Assembly: GCF_933775445.1 (NCBI RefSeq)
Contig: NC_065876.1
Coordinates: 14,942,001 to 15,006,000 of the forward strand
From: Argentina anserina
Taxonomy: Eukaryota; Streptophyta; Magnoliopsida; Rosales; Rosaceae
Direction: 5' to 3'
DNA: 64,000 nt
Positions within the stretch are counted from its first letter, which is position 1. Each line of letters opens with the position of its first letter. Below, piece by piece: positions 35,618 to 49,185 of this stretch. The position numbers were made by a program, and so were the translations under genes. Below the pieces are notes generated by a model. It made no database searches, was not told the origin of the DNA, and saw only the letters and a list, made by a program, of their open reading frames with translations.

Positions 35618-38600
35618 ATGCATACTCGATATTTTACAAGCTTTGAACCACTGTTATTTGATCCAAAGATTGAGAAAACAACAAAGTTAAACAGGAAACA
35701 ACAGAGACTACAGGTGAACACGAGTAACAGTGTTGGTGAGGATTCTGAGCCTAAACACCATTCTAATTCAAATACTGAGTTTGAGGAAGAGCAATGTGTT
35801 CCAACGCCTCCACCATCACCACGACCAATGGCTGCAAAATTTAAGGAGTCCTTTTATTCCGTGCACAGGTGCAGCAGATTCACCAATTGTGCTACCAGAA
35901 AATTTGGGGCCTTACTCAATTTCCCCATCTCTGATTTCGAATCTACCACACTTTAGAGGCACTCATTCTGAAGATCCACAAGACCATCTTAATGAGTTTA
36001 CAACACTGTGCAGAATACAGAAGTCAACAACAGTGGATGAGAATGTTGTGAAACTTATTCTTTTTTCTTTTTCCTTGAAAGAGCAAACAAATGCATGGTA
36101 CAATTCACTGGCTTCCCAATCTATTGACTCATGGGACAAAATGTGTGCTGCATTCAATTCAGCCTCTCGCACGAAGAATTTTAAAGAACCAGATCAGTAC
36201 ATTCAGGCAGAGAGATGGAGATGAATTACATAAAGCGTGGAGTCAATTCAAGGGTCTACTAAGTCAATGTCCCCATCACAAGTTTGATCTCAACACTCAA
36301 ATGGAGTACTTCTATGAAGGACTTGATTCACTCAACAGGCAAAAACTTGACTCGGCTTGTGGAGGAAATTGGTGGAATCAGACTCGAGCTGAAGCTAAGG
36401 AAATTGTGGAGAATCAAGCAGAGAATTCAAGACAGTTTCAGTCCAGAGACCGATCTATGGGTGCCAGCAGAAGATCCTTGAATACTATTACCATAGATGG
36501 AGCCATAGAGAAGAGATTGAGTTCTATGGAGAATGACATTGCCTTAATTGCTAGTGCTATGAAGGTGAATAAGAAAGCTACCGTTGCCGCATCTCAAGTG
36601 GTTTTTTGCTATTTGTTCAGCTAAGAACCACCTTGCAGAAGATTGTCCTAAGTGAAGAGCAATTGAGGAAGACACCCAAGAGGAGGATGTGAATTTTGTT
36701 TATAGGTAACCCAACACATAATGGGAATAGAGATAATCCATTCCTTAGCTACCGAAGCAATAATGTGCTCAATCCTCCAACTACTCCACCTGGATTCCAA
36801 CAAAGACAACATGTAGGAGATGTGCAACAATTTGGCCAAAGACGTGTGCCTCAACAAGAACAGGCTCCAGGTCAGACATCAATAGGAACTTTAACTTTGG
36901 AAGCTATGATGCAACAAATGATGTTTGATAGCAAAAAGGAAAGAGAGGAAATGAGTGCTTTTCGCCAAGAGATCAAGTCCTCCACTCAGCAACAAGAGAA
37001 GACAATTGACTTGTTAGAGCGCCAAGTGAGCCAAATCCAACAAACTCTTGCACAAGTCAACCCAGGACGACTTCCCATCAACACTCTTCCTAATCCTAAT
37101 GGTCATCATGAAGTCAAATGCAATGGTTTTGAAAAGTGGGAAGGTGGTGGATGCAGCTCCAGTGGTCAAGAAGCTAAGAAGAAAGTGGGAAGAACATGTA
37201 TTAGAGCAGATTGTGCCTGAGGAACCATCAAAAGTCAGTCTGGGCACCATAACTCAATCCGTTGAGGAATTCTCTCAACCTGTTGAGAATGCACCTGAAA
37301 CAAATATTGAGTCAAGACCGAAACCAGCCATGGTATGTCCCTTAACCTCACCTTTGATTATCACTAATGTGCATTTTCCTAGCAAATTACATAAACAAGT
37401 GAATGAGGAAATAGACAAGGAGATCCTAGACGTCTTCAAGAAGGTTGGGGTGAATATTCAATTGTTGGATGTGATCAAGCAAATTCCTCAGTATGAAAAA
37501 TTCCTCAAGAACTTGTGCACTTCAAAGAGAAAATTCAAAGGAATCGAAATAGTTGCCTTGAGTGAGAGGGTGTCCGCTGTGCTGCAAAGAAAGTTACCAC
37601 CAAAGTTAGGTGATCCGGGACGTTTCACTATTCCATGCACTATTGGTGATCACATGTTTGCTGGTGCTCTTCTTGATTTAGGTGCTTCCATAAATTTAAT
37701 GTCATATGATGTGTATGATAGAATGAATATGGGAGAACTTTTACCTACTGGGATAACCATTAAACTTGCGGATCGATCTAACTGTTGCCCTAGAGGTATT
37801 ATAGAAGATGTGCTAGTGCAGGTTGGTGATTTGATTTTTCCAGTGGATTTTTTTGTATTAGAGATGGAAGGTGAACAAGTGCCCTATGAGATACCATTGA
37901 TTCCTGATAGACCATTCTTGCGAATAGCTCACACTAAAATTGATTGTTATGAAGGTTTATTTAGCATGGATGTAGTTGGAGAAAAGATCAAATTTAACAT
38001 CTTTGAATTCCTCAAGCACCCATATACTGACGATATGTACTATTGTTGTTCTATTGATGTTTTTGAGAGTTTTGTGCAGGAGTTCATTCAGTACTCATTA
38101 GAGGATGATCCCATGCAAAATTCATCGAAATGGTTGGTAAAAAGAAAGTCTCAGCACAACCGGTTCAATTTATTGTGGAATTTGAGCCTGTATTTGAGAT
38201 TGGATCAGCTGAAGACCTTGAGATGGAGGAGGAGTATTATGCAATGGAGGAGACATTTGAATCTTTGTCATACATGACAGGTATGTCTCGTAAACTCATT
38301 ACTCTCCCGGTTTCAACTAACGTGTTTGCTCCATATATTCGGAAAGTGCTAGAGTTAGAGCTCAAACCTCTACCTGAGCATTTGAAGTATGTTTTTCTCC
38401 GAGATGCTGAAACTTTACCAATCATAATTTATTCAAATCTCTCAAAGTTGCAAGAGGAGAAGTTATTGATTGTTCTTAGGGAGTACAAGGAAGCAATTGG
38501 ATAGACAGTAGCAGATATCAAGGGAATATGTCTCACTATGTGTACTCACATGATACATTTGGAGGAGGGAATTAAGCCAACAAGAGAAGCTCAACGTCGA

Positions 38601-39320
38601 CTGAACCCCCCATGTTGGAAGTTGTCAAAAAAGAAGTGATTAAACTCCACGATGCAGGTATAACTTATGTTATTTCTAACAGCAAGTGGGTTAGTCTTGT
38701 GCAAGTAGTTCCCAAACGTTCAGGAATTACATTGGTAAAGAATGATGAGAATGTGTTGGTACCTCAACGTGTGCAAACGAGATGGAGAGTGTGTATTGAC
38801 TACCACAGGCTCAATGCCACCACACGCAAAAATCACTTTCCCCCTACCGTTCATTGATCAGATGTTAGAAAAGTTAGCAGATCATGCATATTATTGTATT
38901 TTATATGGTTATTCAAGGTACAACCAGATAGACATACACAAGGATGATCAAGAGATGACCACCTTTACATGCCCCTACGACACTTTTGCTTAACGGCGGA
39001 TGCCCTTTGGCGTATGCAACCCGCCTACAACGTTTGAATGATGCATGAGGAGTATTTTTTTGGACATGGTTGAAAAAATCATTGAGGTATTTATGGATGA
39101 TTTTTCGGTATTTGATGATTCTTTTGACATGTGTCTGCATCATTTATCCATGGTTTTGAAACGTTGTGTCGAGACTAACCTTGTTTTGAATTGGGAAAAG
39201 TGTCATTTTATGGTAGAACAAGGGATAGTTTTGGGACATGTAATATCTGCCAGGGGGATTGAGGTTGATAAAGCTAAGGTTGATATTGTGTGTACTTTAC
39301 CTCCTCCTTCAACTGTGTAG
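35618..39320 (+). pseudogene. broken gag-protease-RT of Athila-type element
   Basis: Gag-like frames come first: HFRGTHSEDPQDHLNEFTTLC then, after a shift, FKGLLSQCPHHKFDLNTQ and YEGLDS. At 37048-38277 a frame carries the retropepsin region with LLDLGASINLMSY (active-site D in DLGAS instead of the usual DTG/DSG) and IPLIPDRPFL. At 38130-39320 come the RT N-terminus and palm: WRVCIDYHRLNATTRKNHFP, then a frame change, DDQEMTTFTCPYDTFA, a stop, RRMPFGVCNPPTTF, and the FMDDFSVF (YXDD-equivalent) motif. At least seven frame changes or stops are needed to read through, so nothing functional is made. The C-terminal half of pol is absent. Confidence 0.85.
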
Positions 39321-39989
39321 AAGCTTGGATTCCAGATTTGCATTCTTCATTCTTTCTTCTTTGTTATTTTTCATGTTTAATGTGTTTTGTGATGTCATAA
39401 GTCTTCTGCTTCATACTTGTTTGATGTGTTGCATGCTTTAGTTTTGTTTTACATTGAGGACATTGGTTTAATTGTGAGTGCATTCATCTATAATTATTGA
39501 CATTGTTTTGGAGTGATTGAATCATATCTAGTGGTGGAGAGAAGTTTCTAATTATTGTTTTTCTCATATTTACATCCATATTTACTTTTTAATATTTTGT
39601 TTTAGCAGTACTTCTGTCTTATTTTTTTTTTCACCAATCAAACTAATTTTGATTACCCTCAAATTTGTTTAGTAGTCTGTCACTGTGTCTAGTTAGTGTA
39701 TATTTAATTTCGTAATTTTTGGTTGAGTCTAAATTGACTAATTAATTAGGTTTCCGCGCCTATGTCGAGTCTGCCAGATTTCTGGATTACGCGTCTGTTT
39801 ATGTTTTTAAGTCTTAGTTTCACCAGTCCTCTGCGGGTAATGACCCTTATTTACCATTTACTACATTGATATATTTGATTTGATAATATGGTATCAGGTT
39901 AAAAAGATTTTTCTTTCTTTTCTTAGCCTACAACAAACAATAAAACAATGTCAACATGGAGAACAAAATTAAAATAGTAAAATTTAGTT

Positions 39990-41760
39990 AAAACCAATCC
40001 AAAAACTCTGAGTACCTGATTAGAACCTTCTGTTTCATTGCTAACTTTCCTTTCTAGCATCCACAATCCATGAGTTGAAACTCTCACAAATATTGTTGTC
40101 CATAATATCACAGTGAGTGGATGTATTGAAGAATGCCCTACACCAAAGTTTGGGAGGCCTATCTTCATCTACATAACAAAAGCATCATTTAAAAAATGTT
40201 CATGCAACAACGAATATAAACATATTCTGCAAATCTAAGTTTTACCAGTCATCCAATTGTAGGTCTCCTCGTCAAGTTCTTTCATCTTCTCCATGTCTTT
40301 CATAACTTTCCACAGGGAAAGGTTTTGTAAAGTTAGTCCACATGTGCCTTACACAGAACCTTATTTGTGCACTAGGGACTACCTCCTGACATGCCGGAAT
40401 AAGACCTTTTTGCTTGTCACTAATGATAACCCATCCCACTCCATCTTCTTTGATGTCTAAGTCCTTGCAAAAAAGCTCTAGAAACCATATCCATGAGGCT
40501 TTATTCTCATTCTCCACCATTGTATATGTAATAATCCAGCTAGTGTTATTTGCATCTACTCCAATAGTTATCAAAAGTTGCCATCCGAAAGGACTCTTTA
40601 AAAAACCACCATCCAACTCTATCACACTTCTACAACCAGCTTTGATTTCATTATTTAAGGCTCCCAGGCAGATGTACATTGTCTTAAAGACTGGATCCTT
40701 GTTTGGGTTGCTAAAATCACACCTTATATCCACACTTGTGTCTGGATCACTCTCTTGAGCTCATTACCGTAGTCTTTCAATCTTGCAAAATGATACCTAA
40801 AAGAACCCTCAACTTCCAGTAAAGTTACTCTCTTCACCTTATAAGCCATTTGAGGAGACACTTTTGATTTAATATTGGATGACATAGTATTCACCAATGA
40901 CTCTGCAACACCAAATTGAAAAAGTTGCTTAGACCATATGTATAAACTAAGTAAGATTTGCATAATAAATGAGTACCACAAATTTATGACTAAATACTTG
41001 GTTTCTAGTCAGGATTAAGGGCAATTATGTCCTTGAACTTCCTCAGTAGGTCTTTCACCATACCATTATTAAAGTTTCAAAAACACTTGTTCTTAGGAAT
41101 CTAGTGTCTTATCTTTAAAGTATTCTCATGTTGCATCTTTGTAGCCTTTAAGTAAAAATGGCAGTTTTCCTCTTTACATATATCAATTACTCTGGCTTTA
41201 TCATTCTTCACATAATTGAACTCCCAACCCCCTTGTACTGCTATCTCCCTAAGTGCATCCCTTAATATATTAACTGTACCAAACATCATATTTAACTTGA
41301 AAATAGGCCTTGACATGTCAGTTTTAGGGTTGAAATACAACCTTAAAAATTCTTCCCTCTCACCATCAGAATTAATTATGTAATCAAGTGGTTCTCCATC
41401 ACTATCATGTACACCAAACATGTCTTCATTATCTTCAAATTCAAGAACCTCATATTACACAACCTGCCTTTCTTCAACAATGTGTTGTAGAAGACTTGAA
41501 AAGTCTAGAACTTCTCTAGTCCCCAACTCAGCCAACAAATCATCTTCATATTTCCCATATTTGTCATAGTCATCATCATTTTTCGTAAAGGACAATAATA
41601 TGAATCCTCACTTTCTTCTAAACTGTCATTATCTCCTTCATTGTCTATCATATACCCATCTTCATCATCATAATATTGGATATCACCACCATAGGACTGA
41701 AGATAATCAAGCTCATTCAACATACTTGGCATCCCTTCACCTTCATTACATTGTCCTAGA
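39990..41760 (-). pseudogene. MULE transposase (MURA type) pseudogene
   Basis: Pieces in order on the minus strand: an acidic N-terminus (41732-41505); the MuDR DNA-binding part (41421-41101, with FNPKTDMSRPIFKLNMMFG and ALREIAVQGGWEFNYVKND); a linker (40981-40724); then the MULE catalytic domain (40733-40272). That domain has VIELDGGFLK (first catalytic Asp), ISDKQKGL (second Asp) and IRFCVRHMWTNF. A spliced continuation at 40170-39990 reads WCRAFFNTSTHCDIMDNN and a later SFNSWIVDAR, then stops. Frames are broken between pieces and the final catalytic Glu/zinc-knuckle region is incomplete. MULE transposases cut and paste DNA with 9-bp target duplications. This one is non-functional. Confidence 0.8.
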
Positions 41761-42985
41761 CTATAATTAATTGAATCCTTACCTACAACACTTGAAGCTT
41801 GTCCTACACCTCTTGAACCTTAGCCATTATATGACTGACTTCTCCACTTGGATTTTGATAACAAGTTTGTTTTGTTTTATCAACTTGTTTAGGGGCCTTT
41901 GTTAGCTTCCCCCCCCCTTCTCTTTCGGATCAATTTCACAAGCAGTGCTACCTTGGATATGCATACTGTCCTCAAGCTCTCTTATCACAATACTGCTACA
42001 TTGACTACCAAAGAAGATGTCACACATGAATAGATCCTCTATGTTTTCATGTCCTGAAAAAGTAAATGAAAGCATTAGTTACATAAAGAGATGATAAAGA
42101 TACATAAAGAGATAATAGACATACATTAGTTATTGCCTTTATAAAGAGATAGATACAAGCCAAAATAGAAGGGGCCAAACAAACAGATATTGGCAGACAA
42201 CATTTCCATACAGTCTAAAAAACTCATTCTTTACCAGGACCACCCACATCGCATTGCTCAATACTACAAAAACTCCAATATTAAAACACATACAAGCATC
42301 AACAACAATATACATATACAACACTAACAATATGTATATGTGCATATGCTTAGAGATAGTAATCAGTAACAATATCTTTATAATATTTTGAGCTCATTGC
42401 CCTCAGTATACTAACTTCAACAACATTGAAAATATTGATAGCACGTCACTAACTTGCAATAGCTATTGAAACCTTATGATATTGCTTCTCTTGTAAAAAA
42501 ACAAACCATATAAAGACCCTCCAAATCAATAGCAAGATGATATCAGAAAAAAATAATAAGAAAACTCTTTTGTAACATGAAGGTTCGCTTCGCGGGGGAC
42601 AAGAACAAAAAAATGTCCTCGGGCTCTGATCTGGACTATTACGAAAAATATATTGCTAAATTTGATAAACTCCAAAACTTTTTTAAAGTCCCAAAGTTGT
42701 GGGAAAATATGATTTCTATCAAATAATATTCATCGAAACAATCAAACTATAGGTCTATCGTTCACCAATTCTCCATGAACCCATAAACCCTAAATTTAAA
42801 AAACCCCAAAATTTATTCAATTCAAAAATCATATATTTGACAACACATATTAGAGACTCACCGTAATCTATCAAGACTCCTTATGGAGGAACCCATGCCT
42901 CGCTGTCCTTCACCACCATTGTTGTTTTGTCTTCGATGACTTTGTTTTAAACTTCTAATCCAATAGATGCTATCTTGGTCGGAAT
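41761..42985. other. MULE 5' non-coding region
   Basis: Lies between the recognisable transposase start and the terminal region. It has a poly-C run near 41911 and a few chance frames. Splice structure cannot be resolved by eye. Confidence 0.4.
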
Positions 42986-43349
42986 CAGTTGGTTTTGACT
43001 ACCAATTTTGGAGTCACCCCATAATTAGATTTGGAGTTACCATTGCTAGCTAATGAGCAACTTTGGAGTTTGGGGATTGCGGGTTTGATAGGCATTCTGC
43101 TAAAACTCATTTCAGACCTAGATAGTAGTAGATGATGGGGCAATTTCGTGAATTCAAATTTTTTTTTGGATGATGTGGTGCTGACTTGGAACAATTGACG
43201 GCCACGTCATCTAACTAACAATGGAATGTAACAAAGTGGGTTTTTGGGATGAAATTTGAGACATGAGGGACTATTTAGATTAAAGCTGAAAGAGAAGGAC
43301 GAAACAGATGAGTAGACTAAAGTTGAGGGACTAAACATGTGTTAGCCCT

Positions 43350-44650
43350 TTCTCTTTTATTCTTAATTTTCCTGAAACCCGAAACCTTCTATTGGTAACA
43401 ATTTCTTCATACGTTCTCCAAATTACGTGTGCCGCATGTTTAGGAACTCGTATAGACGAGCTCTACGACTTTCACGAAGAAAGTTTTCTAAGAAACCCAA
43501 CGAGTAAAAAGTTAACTGATTGATCTCTCATTATAACATTTTCGAGTAATTAATTTGCTCAAACCATTTTTGTTTCCACCCTCGTACTATAAAATTGGAC
43601 TACCACCAAATTAATAATATCCTAAAAGTATTTATAAATCAATTATAATTCCCGGGATATTACACACCGTGCAAATATCCACCATCTGGATTTGCACATA
43701 ACTCCACCCTCCTTACTTTCCAGAAAGCAGACATATCTGCCAGATCTAAACAAGCCAAGAGCCATTCTTCTCGAGCCTCAAAATAGAATATCCATAGTGT
43801 AGAAAAGATTGTAGAGGCGCCTCTTTGTAGGCCGTGACACGAAAAAGAGTGTGAAGGTGGGGAAGAAGAGTTTTAGGTTTTTCGCTTAAGAAAAATGGAA
43901 AGACGATCGAGCTCTTTGTCCATAAAGAATGTTGTTGTTGTTCTCTTATTTTGATTAATGAAACTATCGAGTACAAGAGTGATCATTGAACTTAAAATCT
44001 TGATTTCAATAAGCATAAAAGAAAGTTCTAAGATTATATCAAGCTTGATTAGTGTTGGACAAGACATTGAAGACAATCACAAATCAAATACTTCGAAGAG
44101 TTGAAGTCGAACCCATCTACAAGTGCCTAACACGCTAGAACTTGCAGGCATGAGAATGATTATAGAATTACGTATTATGACGTTTACTTATATTTACTTA
44201 CAATTGAAAATTGAGTGTGGACCTATCTTATTATCCTGAACCGTTCCTAAACCCCTTAATTTGATGATAAAGAAAAACACAAGGGGTTTAAGAATGATAT
44301 TTCTTCTACGGATTTTTTCTAGTTCTTCTATCATTCCGATATCATCGGATTCATGACATTTTTATTTCAAGTAAGTAAACCATGTCATAAATCTAAAATT
44401 ATGAGCTAAATGCTAGACAAAGTTAAAAGAAAAAAAAACAAAGCTTCACAAATCTCCTGCCTAGATTTGAATCCAAAACTGCGAATACAAGATCTCAGAA
44501 TTTTGGAGATAATACAATAGGTTGTAATGTTGTATTGATTGTTCGAAATAGAATATGATCACAGAGGACATTTTACTACAACGTGTCAGTCGTCGGTTAC
44601 GGTTGCCAAACTCCCAGTGCCACCTCTGCACTTCCACAACTGATTTCACA
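43350..44650. other. intergenic, promoter side of the membrane-protein gene
   Basis: No coding similarity. GAGCTCTACGACTTTCACGAAG near 43459 resembles, in part, sequence found inverted in the chromovirus LTRs, so LTR debris may be present. The right part probably contains promoter sequence of the gene that begins near 44.7 kb. Confidence 0.4.
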
Positions 44651-44654
44651 TAAA

Positions 44655-44693
<39 letters not shown>
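44655..44693 (+). repeat. (CT)n tract at promoter/5' UTR
   Basis: A CT dinucleotide run with CATATATATCC just downstream, followed by a pyrimidine-rich leader ending at a probable donor (CTCTGTG|TAAGTC near 44790). CT-rich tracts at transcription starts are common in plant genes. Confidence 0.7.
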
Positions 44694-44695
<2 letters not shown>

Positions 44696-46262
44696 CTTCA
44701 CATACATATATATCCACTTTCTCTTCGCTCTCCTCTACGATACGCTCTAAGCTCAGCTTCTCTTTTCTCTCTTGCTCTCTGCACTCTGTGTAAGTCTTCG
44801 ATTCCACCACCTTTTATTTGTTCTTTTCTTATGTATTCCAAGCCTTTCATCATTCTTCTCGTGGATGCATTACTTGCACTGTTCGGTTGTATTTTTTAAG
44901 GTTTTTATATGGGTTTTGTAGAGTCTCATGATTTGATTCAGAGATGGGGTTTATTCGGGTTTTCTGCTGCTGTTTTTTTTACCTCCATATTTTCGGTTTA
45001 TTTGGTGGTTTGGTTCCTTTCGCTCTCTAGTCTCCACTCTCTTCGTCACTTCCATTAACTGTAGGTTCTGGTATAATATACGAGTCTGAAACTAATTGAT
45101 TGCATACAAAATGGTTAGACATCTTTGTATTGCATTAGGTTCCCAGAAGCTTCACCTGCTTGGCTAGTAGACTAAAACTGTAGGTCTTAATAATTTGTTG
45201 TGCCGGTCCTTGTGAGTTGTGACTTTGTTCTTCGATTATGTTTTCTCTCAAGTGTACTTTTATCAAATAGAGATAGATGCATATAGCACCCATGTCATAT
45301 CAAAGCTTAGATTTTGATCGGGAAATATGGGAATTTTCGGAAACATGGGCTAACTTTAGGTGAGTGCTAAAAGTTGGCTTGAAAATTATATAAGACCTCT
45401 AACATCTTGAGAGTGGACACTTGAAAGATGTAAGAATCAAGCAAAGGTGGCTGCCTAAAATGGTTGTTCTGTTGTTAATAGATATAAAGAGTTATGGGTA
45501 GGTTTTGTTTTTTTTATCTTTAACTTTTGTAGTCCCTTGATTTCCCACCTCTCCTTCTCTCATCTTTTCCATCAAATCATTTATTGGTCGTCGGTTATCA
45601 TTACTAAATTCTGTTATCTTCTATACATGAGATAGTGCTAGGAAGGGGTGCCTCTGAGCTTTTCATCAAGGGATTTTTGCGTACTAACCAAGATACATAT
45701 GCTACAGCGTTTCGGGTTTTCTTATTTGTTGACCATTTTGGATTGGAACCATGGTCCCTGCTTGACGTTGATAGATTACTATGAGATGACAAGTAAAATA
45801 TTACAATCTTGTAAATGAAAATGTGGAGGACACTTTTGTAGATATGTTGACAAAAAAAAACAAATGAGAAGAAATCTACAACTTCAATTACCCGCTGTCC
45901 TTTCATGTATAGGAAATGTCTTAATGAGCCTAAACCATTGGACAGAATCTGAGTTTAACTTGCCAAAAAAAAAAATTTAAACATATCATTAATCATGTAA
46001 GTATTGATCTGTATGTAGGTATCAAACCTCACACTGTCATCAAAATTGGCATCCTGTTTTACAGTTTCCTGCATGATGATAATTTAACATAATGTTTTGT
46101 GTATCGTTGTTTATGTCTCATCTTTTTCTTATCTTTAGTATTTTTGAGAATTTTGTAATTATGCAGGATATCAGATACTGAATAAAGATTAATGACTGAA
46201 AAATGTCTTTACAGCTGATGGATCATTAGTTGATTACAGAAGGTCTTGAGTTGGAGTATTGG

Positions 46263-48519
46263 ATGGCATTGATTGCTGAGTTGTTAACTACCACAATAAT
46301 CGTGGCTACACGGCCCTTCTCACTTATCAAGCTTTTATGCATGTTGGGAGTAAAAACTTTTTTCCTCTTCACTAGTCTATGCATAGAGTTGGTGAAGACA
46401 GTAATCATCTTGCACTTGAATTTCTTCTGGAGAATCATTGTATGGGTAGTCACTATTATATCTCTTCCTGGACGAATTCTGACTGCCTTACAAAGGGAGA
46501 AACAGGTAGGCTCTTCAACTTTCTGTACTATTGTTGATTAAATGGAAAGGCGTCTTTACGTGCAATGTTATGCAGAAAATTGGGCATCTGTTGGCATCTT
46601 TTCAAGCATAATTCTGCAGTTCATGCTCTTTTTGTTTCTATTATTGTCCTAAATTTCAATTTTCTTTTCTCATATGTCCTAAAAATGGTTATTATTATGG
46701 TAAGCAGCTGGAAATGCATTTACATAATATGCAAATCGAGCTCGAGAATCTGGCATGGGATAGGAAAGAGCTTGAGGAACATCTTCATAAAGCATTTAGA
46801 GAACAAAAAATGATGGAGTTGATAATAGCAGAGCTTGAAGAAGAACATGATAAGGTCATTGCCAAAATTGAACTGCTAGTGGGCGAGGTAAAGATCGTTT
46901 ATCATCTCTTGCATGTCTTGAGCATTTCCATTTCGCTGGAGCTTCTGTATTATGTATCTTTTGTATATGTCAGAGATGATGCATGGCTTCCATCTATACA
47001 ATTTTTTTTTATATAATAAGCAATATGAGAGAGTATGTTGTGTCCACACTGGTACTGGTCCACTGCACGATGATATAATAACGTTTTGAGACCCGATTTG
47101 TATTTTAGCAAAGTTGATGGATGAACTGAATTCTATAGAGCTCAAAATTTAACTGCTAGAATATGTAGGGTAGGGCAACAATTTAAGCTCATACATATAT
47201 TGGAATCTATAAGGGTGCTTGTTAGGCTTCACGTAATTCTGCTTGTTTGACTTGATATCTTGCATAACTAGATACATGTAGGTTGCTTTATATTTAAGTT
47301 TCACTCTGTTGGTTATCTCTCAAACAGTGGTACAAGTGACATGAAGTCCATGATCCTTGAATAAATCTGTGCATTACATGAACTGATAGGTGCACCAGTT
47401 CCTGTTAAACTTACATGATAGACCATCTTGTTGAATTCTTTTTTATGAATACTCAGCCATTTACATTAATAAACCTAGTTAATAAACTGGCTCTTTAATG
47501 CTTGATGCAACTTCTAGACCTAATACTTTCTGAATGCTAGCATTTAACTGCATAAAAGTATCGAAATCTTTACTGAGCTTTGTTAGGATACATGTAACAG
47601 ACTACAAGTTGACCCCTGCAAGTGAAAACAATATCAAGTTTATTTTATTTACTGCTAGAAACCGTGTTCTGGCATTTATTATGATACTAAGAAGATTATT
47701 GGATTGTTTTGTAGTTATGAAATAAATCCAACAGTAAACAGATTGTTGGATTGCTTCAGTGGGATGTCAAATTTTTGTCTTTCTAAATATATATTCATCG
47801 ATCAGGTGTATTTGTTGTTATACTGAACACTGACTTGGTACGTTCTCTGGCAGTTGCAGGATCTGAAAACTGAAAATCTTCGTCTAAAAGAAATTCAAGG
47901 AAAGAGCTATTGGAGCTTAAAAGGTCAGGATCAAACGAGTGATATGCATAATACAAGAATCTCTGACTGTGGCATTCCCTACGGGATCCCATCATGGAAA
48001 TCTAGTTATGATGGAAGTGGTATTGTCCTCCAGGACCGCCTAATGCACAAAGATGCATGGGGAGAAGAAAGTAAACCTAGAACCGAGTTGAAGATCATAA
48101 ACAATGATTCAAAATTGGTTGGGCCTGTTCAGCCTAATATGCCTTCAACCAACACAAGAACCATAGATATTGGTGAAGTTTTTGACCATCGAAGGGTTAT
48201 CGCAATGAAACAGAGTCTATTTAGTGCAGTATTATCGCTTTTGGTTGGGGTGATTATCTGGCAAGCTGAGGACCCTTGCATGCCCCTTGTTGTGGCTCTC
48301 TTCTCTGTTGTCGCCATGTCCTTAAAGAGTGTTGTTGAGTTTTTCTCAACCATAAAGAATAGACCTGCTTCGGATGCTGTTGCTCTCTTAAGCTTTAACT
48401 GGTTCATACTTGGCACACTTACCTACCCGACACTGCCGAGGGTTGCCCTTATGGTGGCACCGGTAACATCAAAACTTGCGCACCGGGCATTAAGCTGGCT
48501 TGGTTTCTCTTTCTCCTAG
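46263..48519 (+). CDS. plant coiled-coil membrane protein, function unknown
   Basis: Three coding exons join in frame: 46263-46505 (81 codons), 46708-46887 (60 codons) and 47854-48519 (221 codons plus stop), 362 residues in all. All junctions have GT-AG consensus. Exon 1 begins MALIAELLTTT and carries hydrophobic segments at about residues 3-50 and 55-75. Residues about 78-160 are a coiled coil rich in Leu/Glu/Lys, with LEMHLHNMQIELENL as its start. Residues about 255-345 hold three or more membrane segments, for example SLFSAVLSLLVGVIIW and PLVVALFSVVAMSL. A non-coding 5' exon near 44.75 kb with an intron to 46214 is likely. I do not recognise the family name. It looks like a plant-specific integral membrane protein with a cytosolic coiled coil. 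Confidence 0.8.
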
Positions 48520-49185
48520 CTCAGGTCTCCTTTTCTTTGTGTTTTTCTTTTTTGTTTCTTACAGTTAAGCTCACTACTTGTGCCCCTTTTTTTTTTTTGA
48601 TATATCTATATATATACATATTTTGCATGTATTATGTAGAGCAGAACCTGGTAACCTAAAGTTTGTTCTTTTGTACATGGAGTGTTTCAAATTTTGTACA
48701 GTGTAAGGTTGTTCTATAATCTTGAACATTCCTGATACTACCACCAGTTATCTTTGCAACTTTTATGTTCCAAAGTTGATTGAGAAGTGATGCTTATCTG
48801 TTCCTATGGGACATACAGATGGGGAAGTCCAATAACTAAGTGTCGATTTCAGAGTTAATGTACACTGTTTTATTGAACAGTTTGGGTAGCAACGTCGGAC
48901 AGAAAAGTTCCCGAAAGCAGAAAGACGCAGTAAAAACAAAATCTACCTCCACGCACCTAAATTGGGCAAATCTGCCGCAAGCACCCAGCGTCACACGGCG
49001 CACGTGCATCTACTGCCAAACCCAAACCCAAACCAACGAAAAAATAAGGGCAAAACCGGCACTTCCCCATTTTCCCCTCGCCCACGTCAAGCCAAAGCGT
49101 CGGAAAGCTTCGCCGACTAAGATCACCTGCAGACACCACAGCCAGTGCCTACCCACGTGGCGAACCCTCATTCGCCGCAACATAG

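Larger units (their letters stand above)
31967..39897 (+). mobile_element. truncated Athila-type Ty3/gypsy element
   Basis: The start of the 5' LTR is taken at TGATAATCACATATTTATGTGG. Immediately upstream, AAAGCTAGTGTGGGG resembles an Athila polypurine tract. An Athila/Tat-type primer site lies at 35502, followed by broken gag, protease and partial reverse transcriptase. The last 400 bases of the 5' LTR (about 35066-35480) recur in direct orientation at 39459-39897 with roughly 80-85% identity by eye, giving the 3' LTR remnant. RNase H, integrase and the third ORF are missing. A separate TGATAG...CTATCA element sits inside the 5' LTR, within an array of CCATGATCACCCACTT-like units. Confidence 0.65.
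39990..43348 (-). mobile_element. MULE (Mutator-like element), truncated at its 3' end
   Basis: The minus-strand transposase is preceded, at 42.99-43.35 kb, by MULE-like terminal sequence. Read inward, the end is GGGCTAACACATGTTTAGTC, followed by a CTCAA...GTCCTTCTC region. On the other side the transposase is cut off near 39990, next to the Athila-type remnant, so the matching terminal repeat is missing. This copy cannot transpose. Confidence 0.65.
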
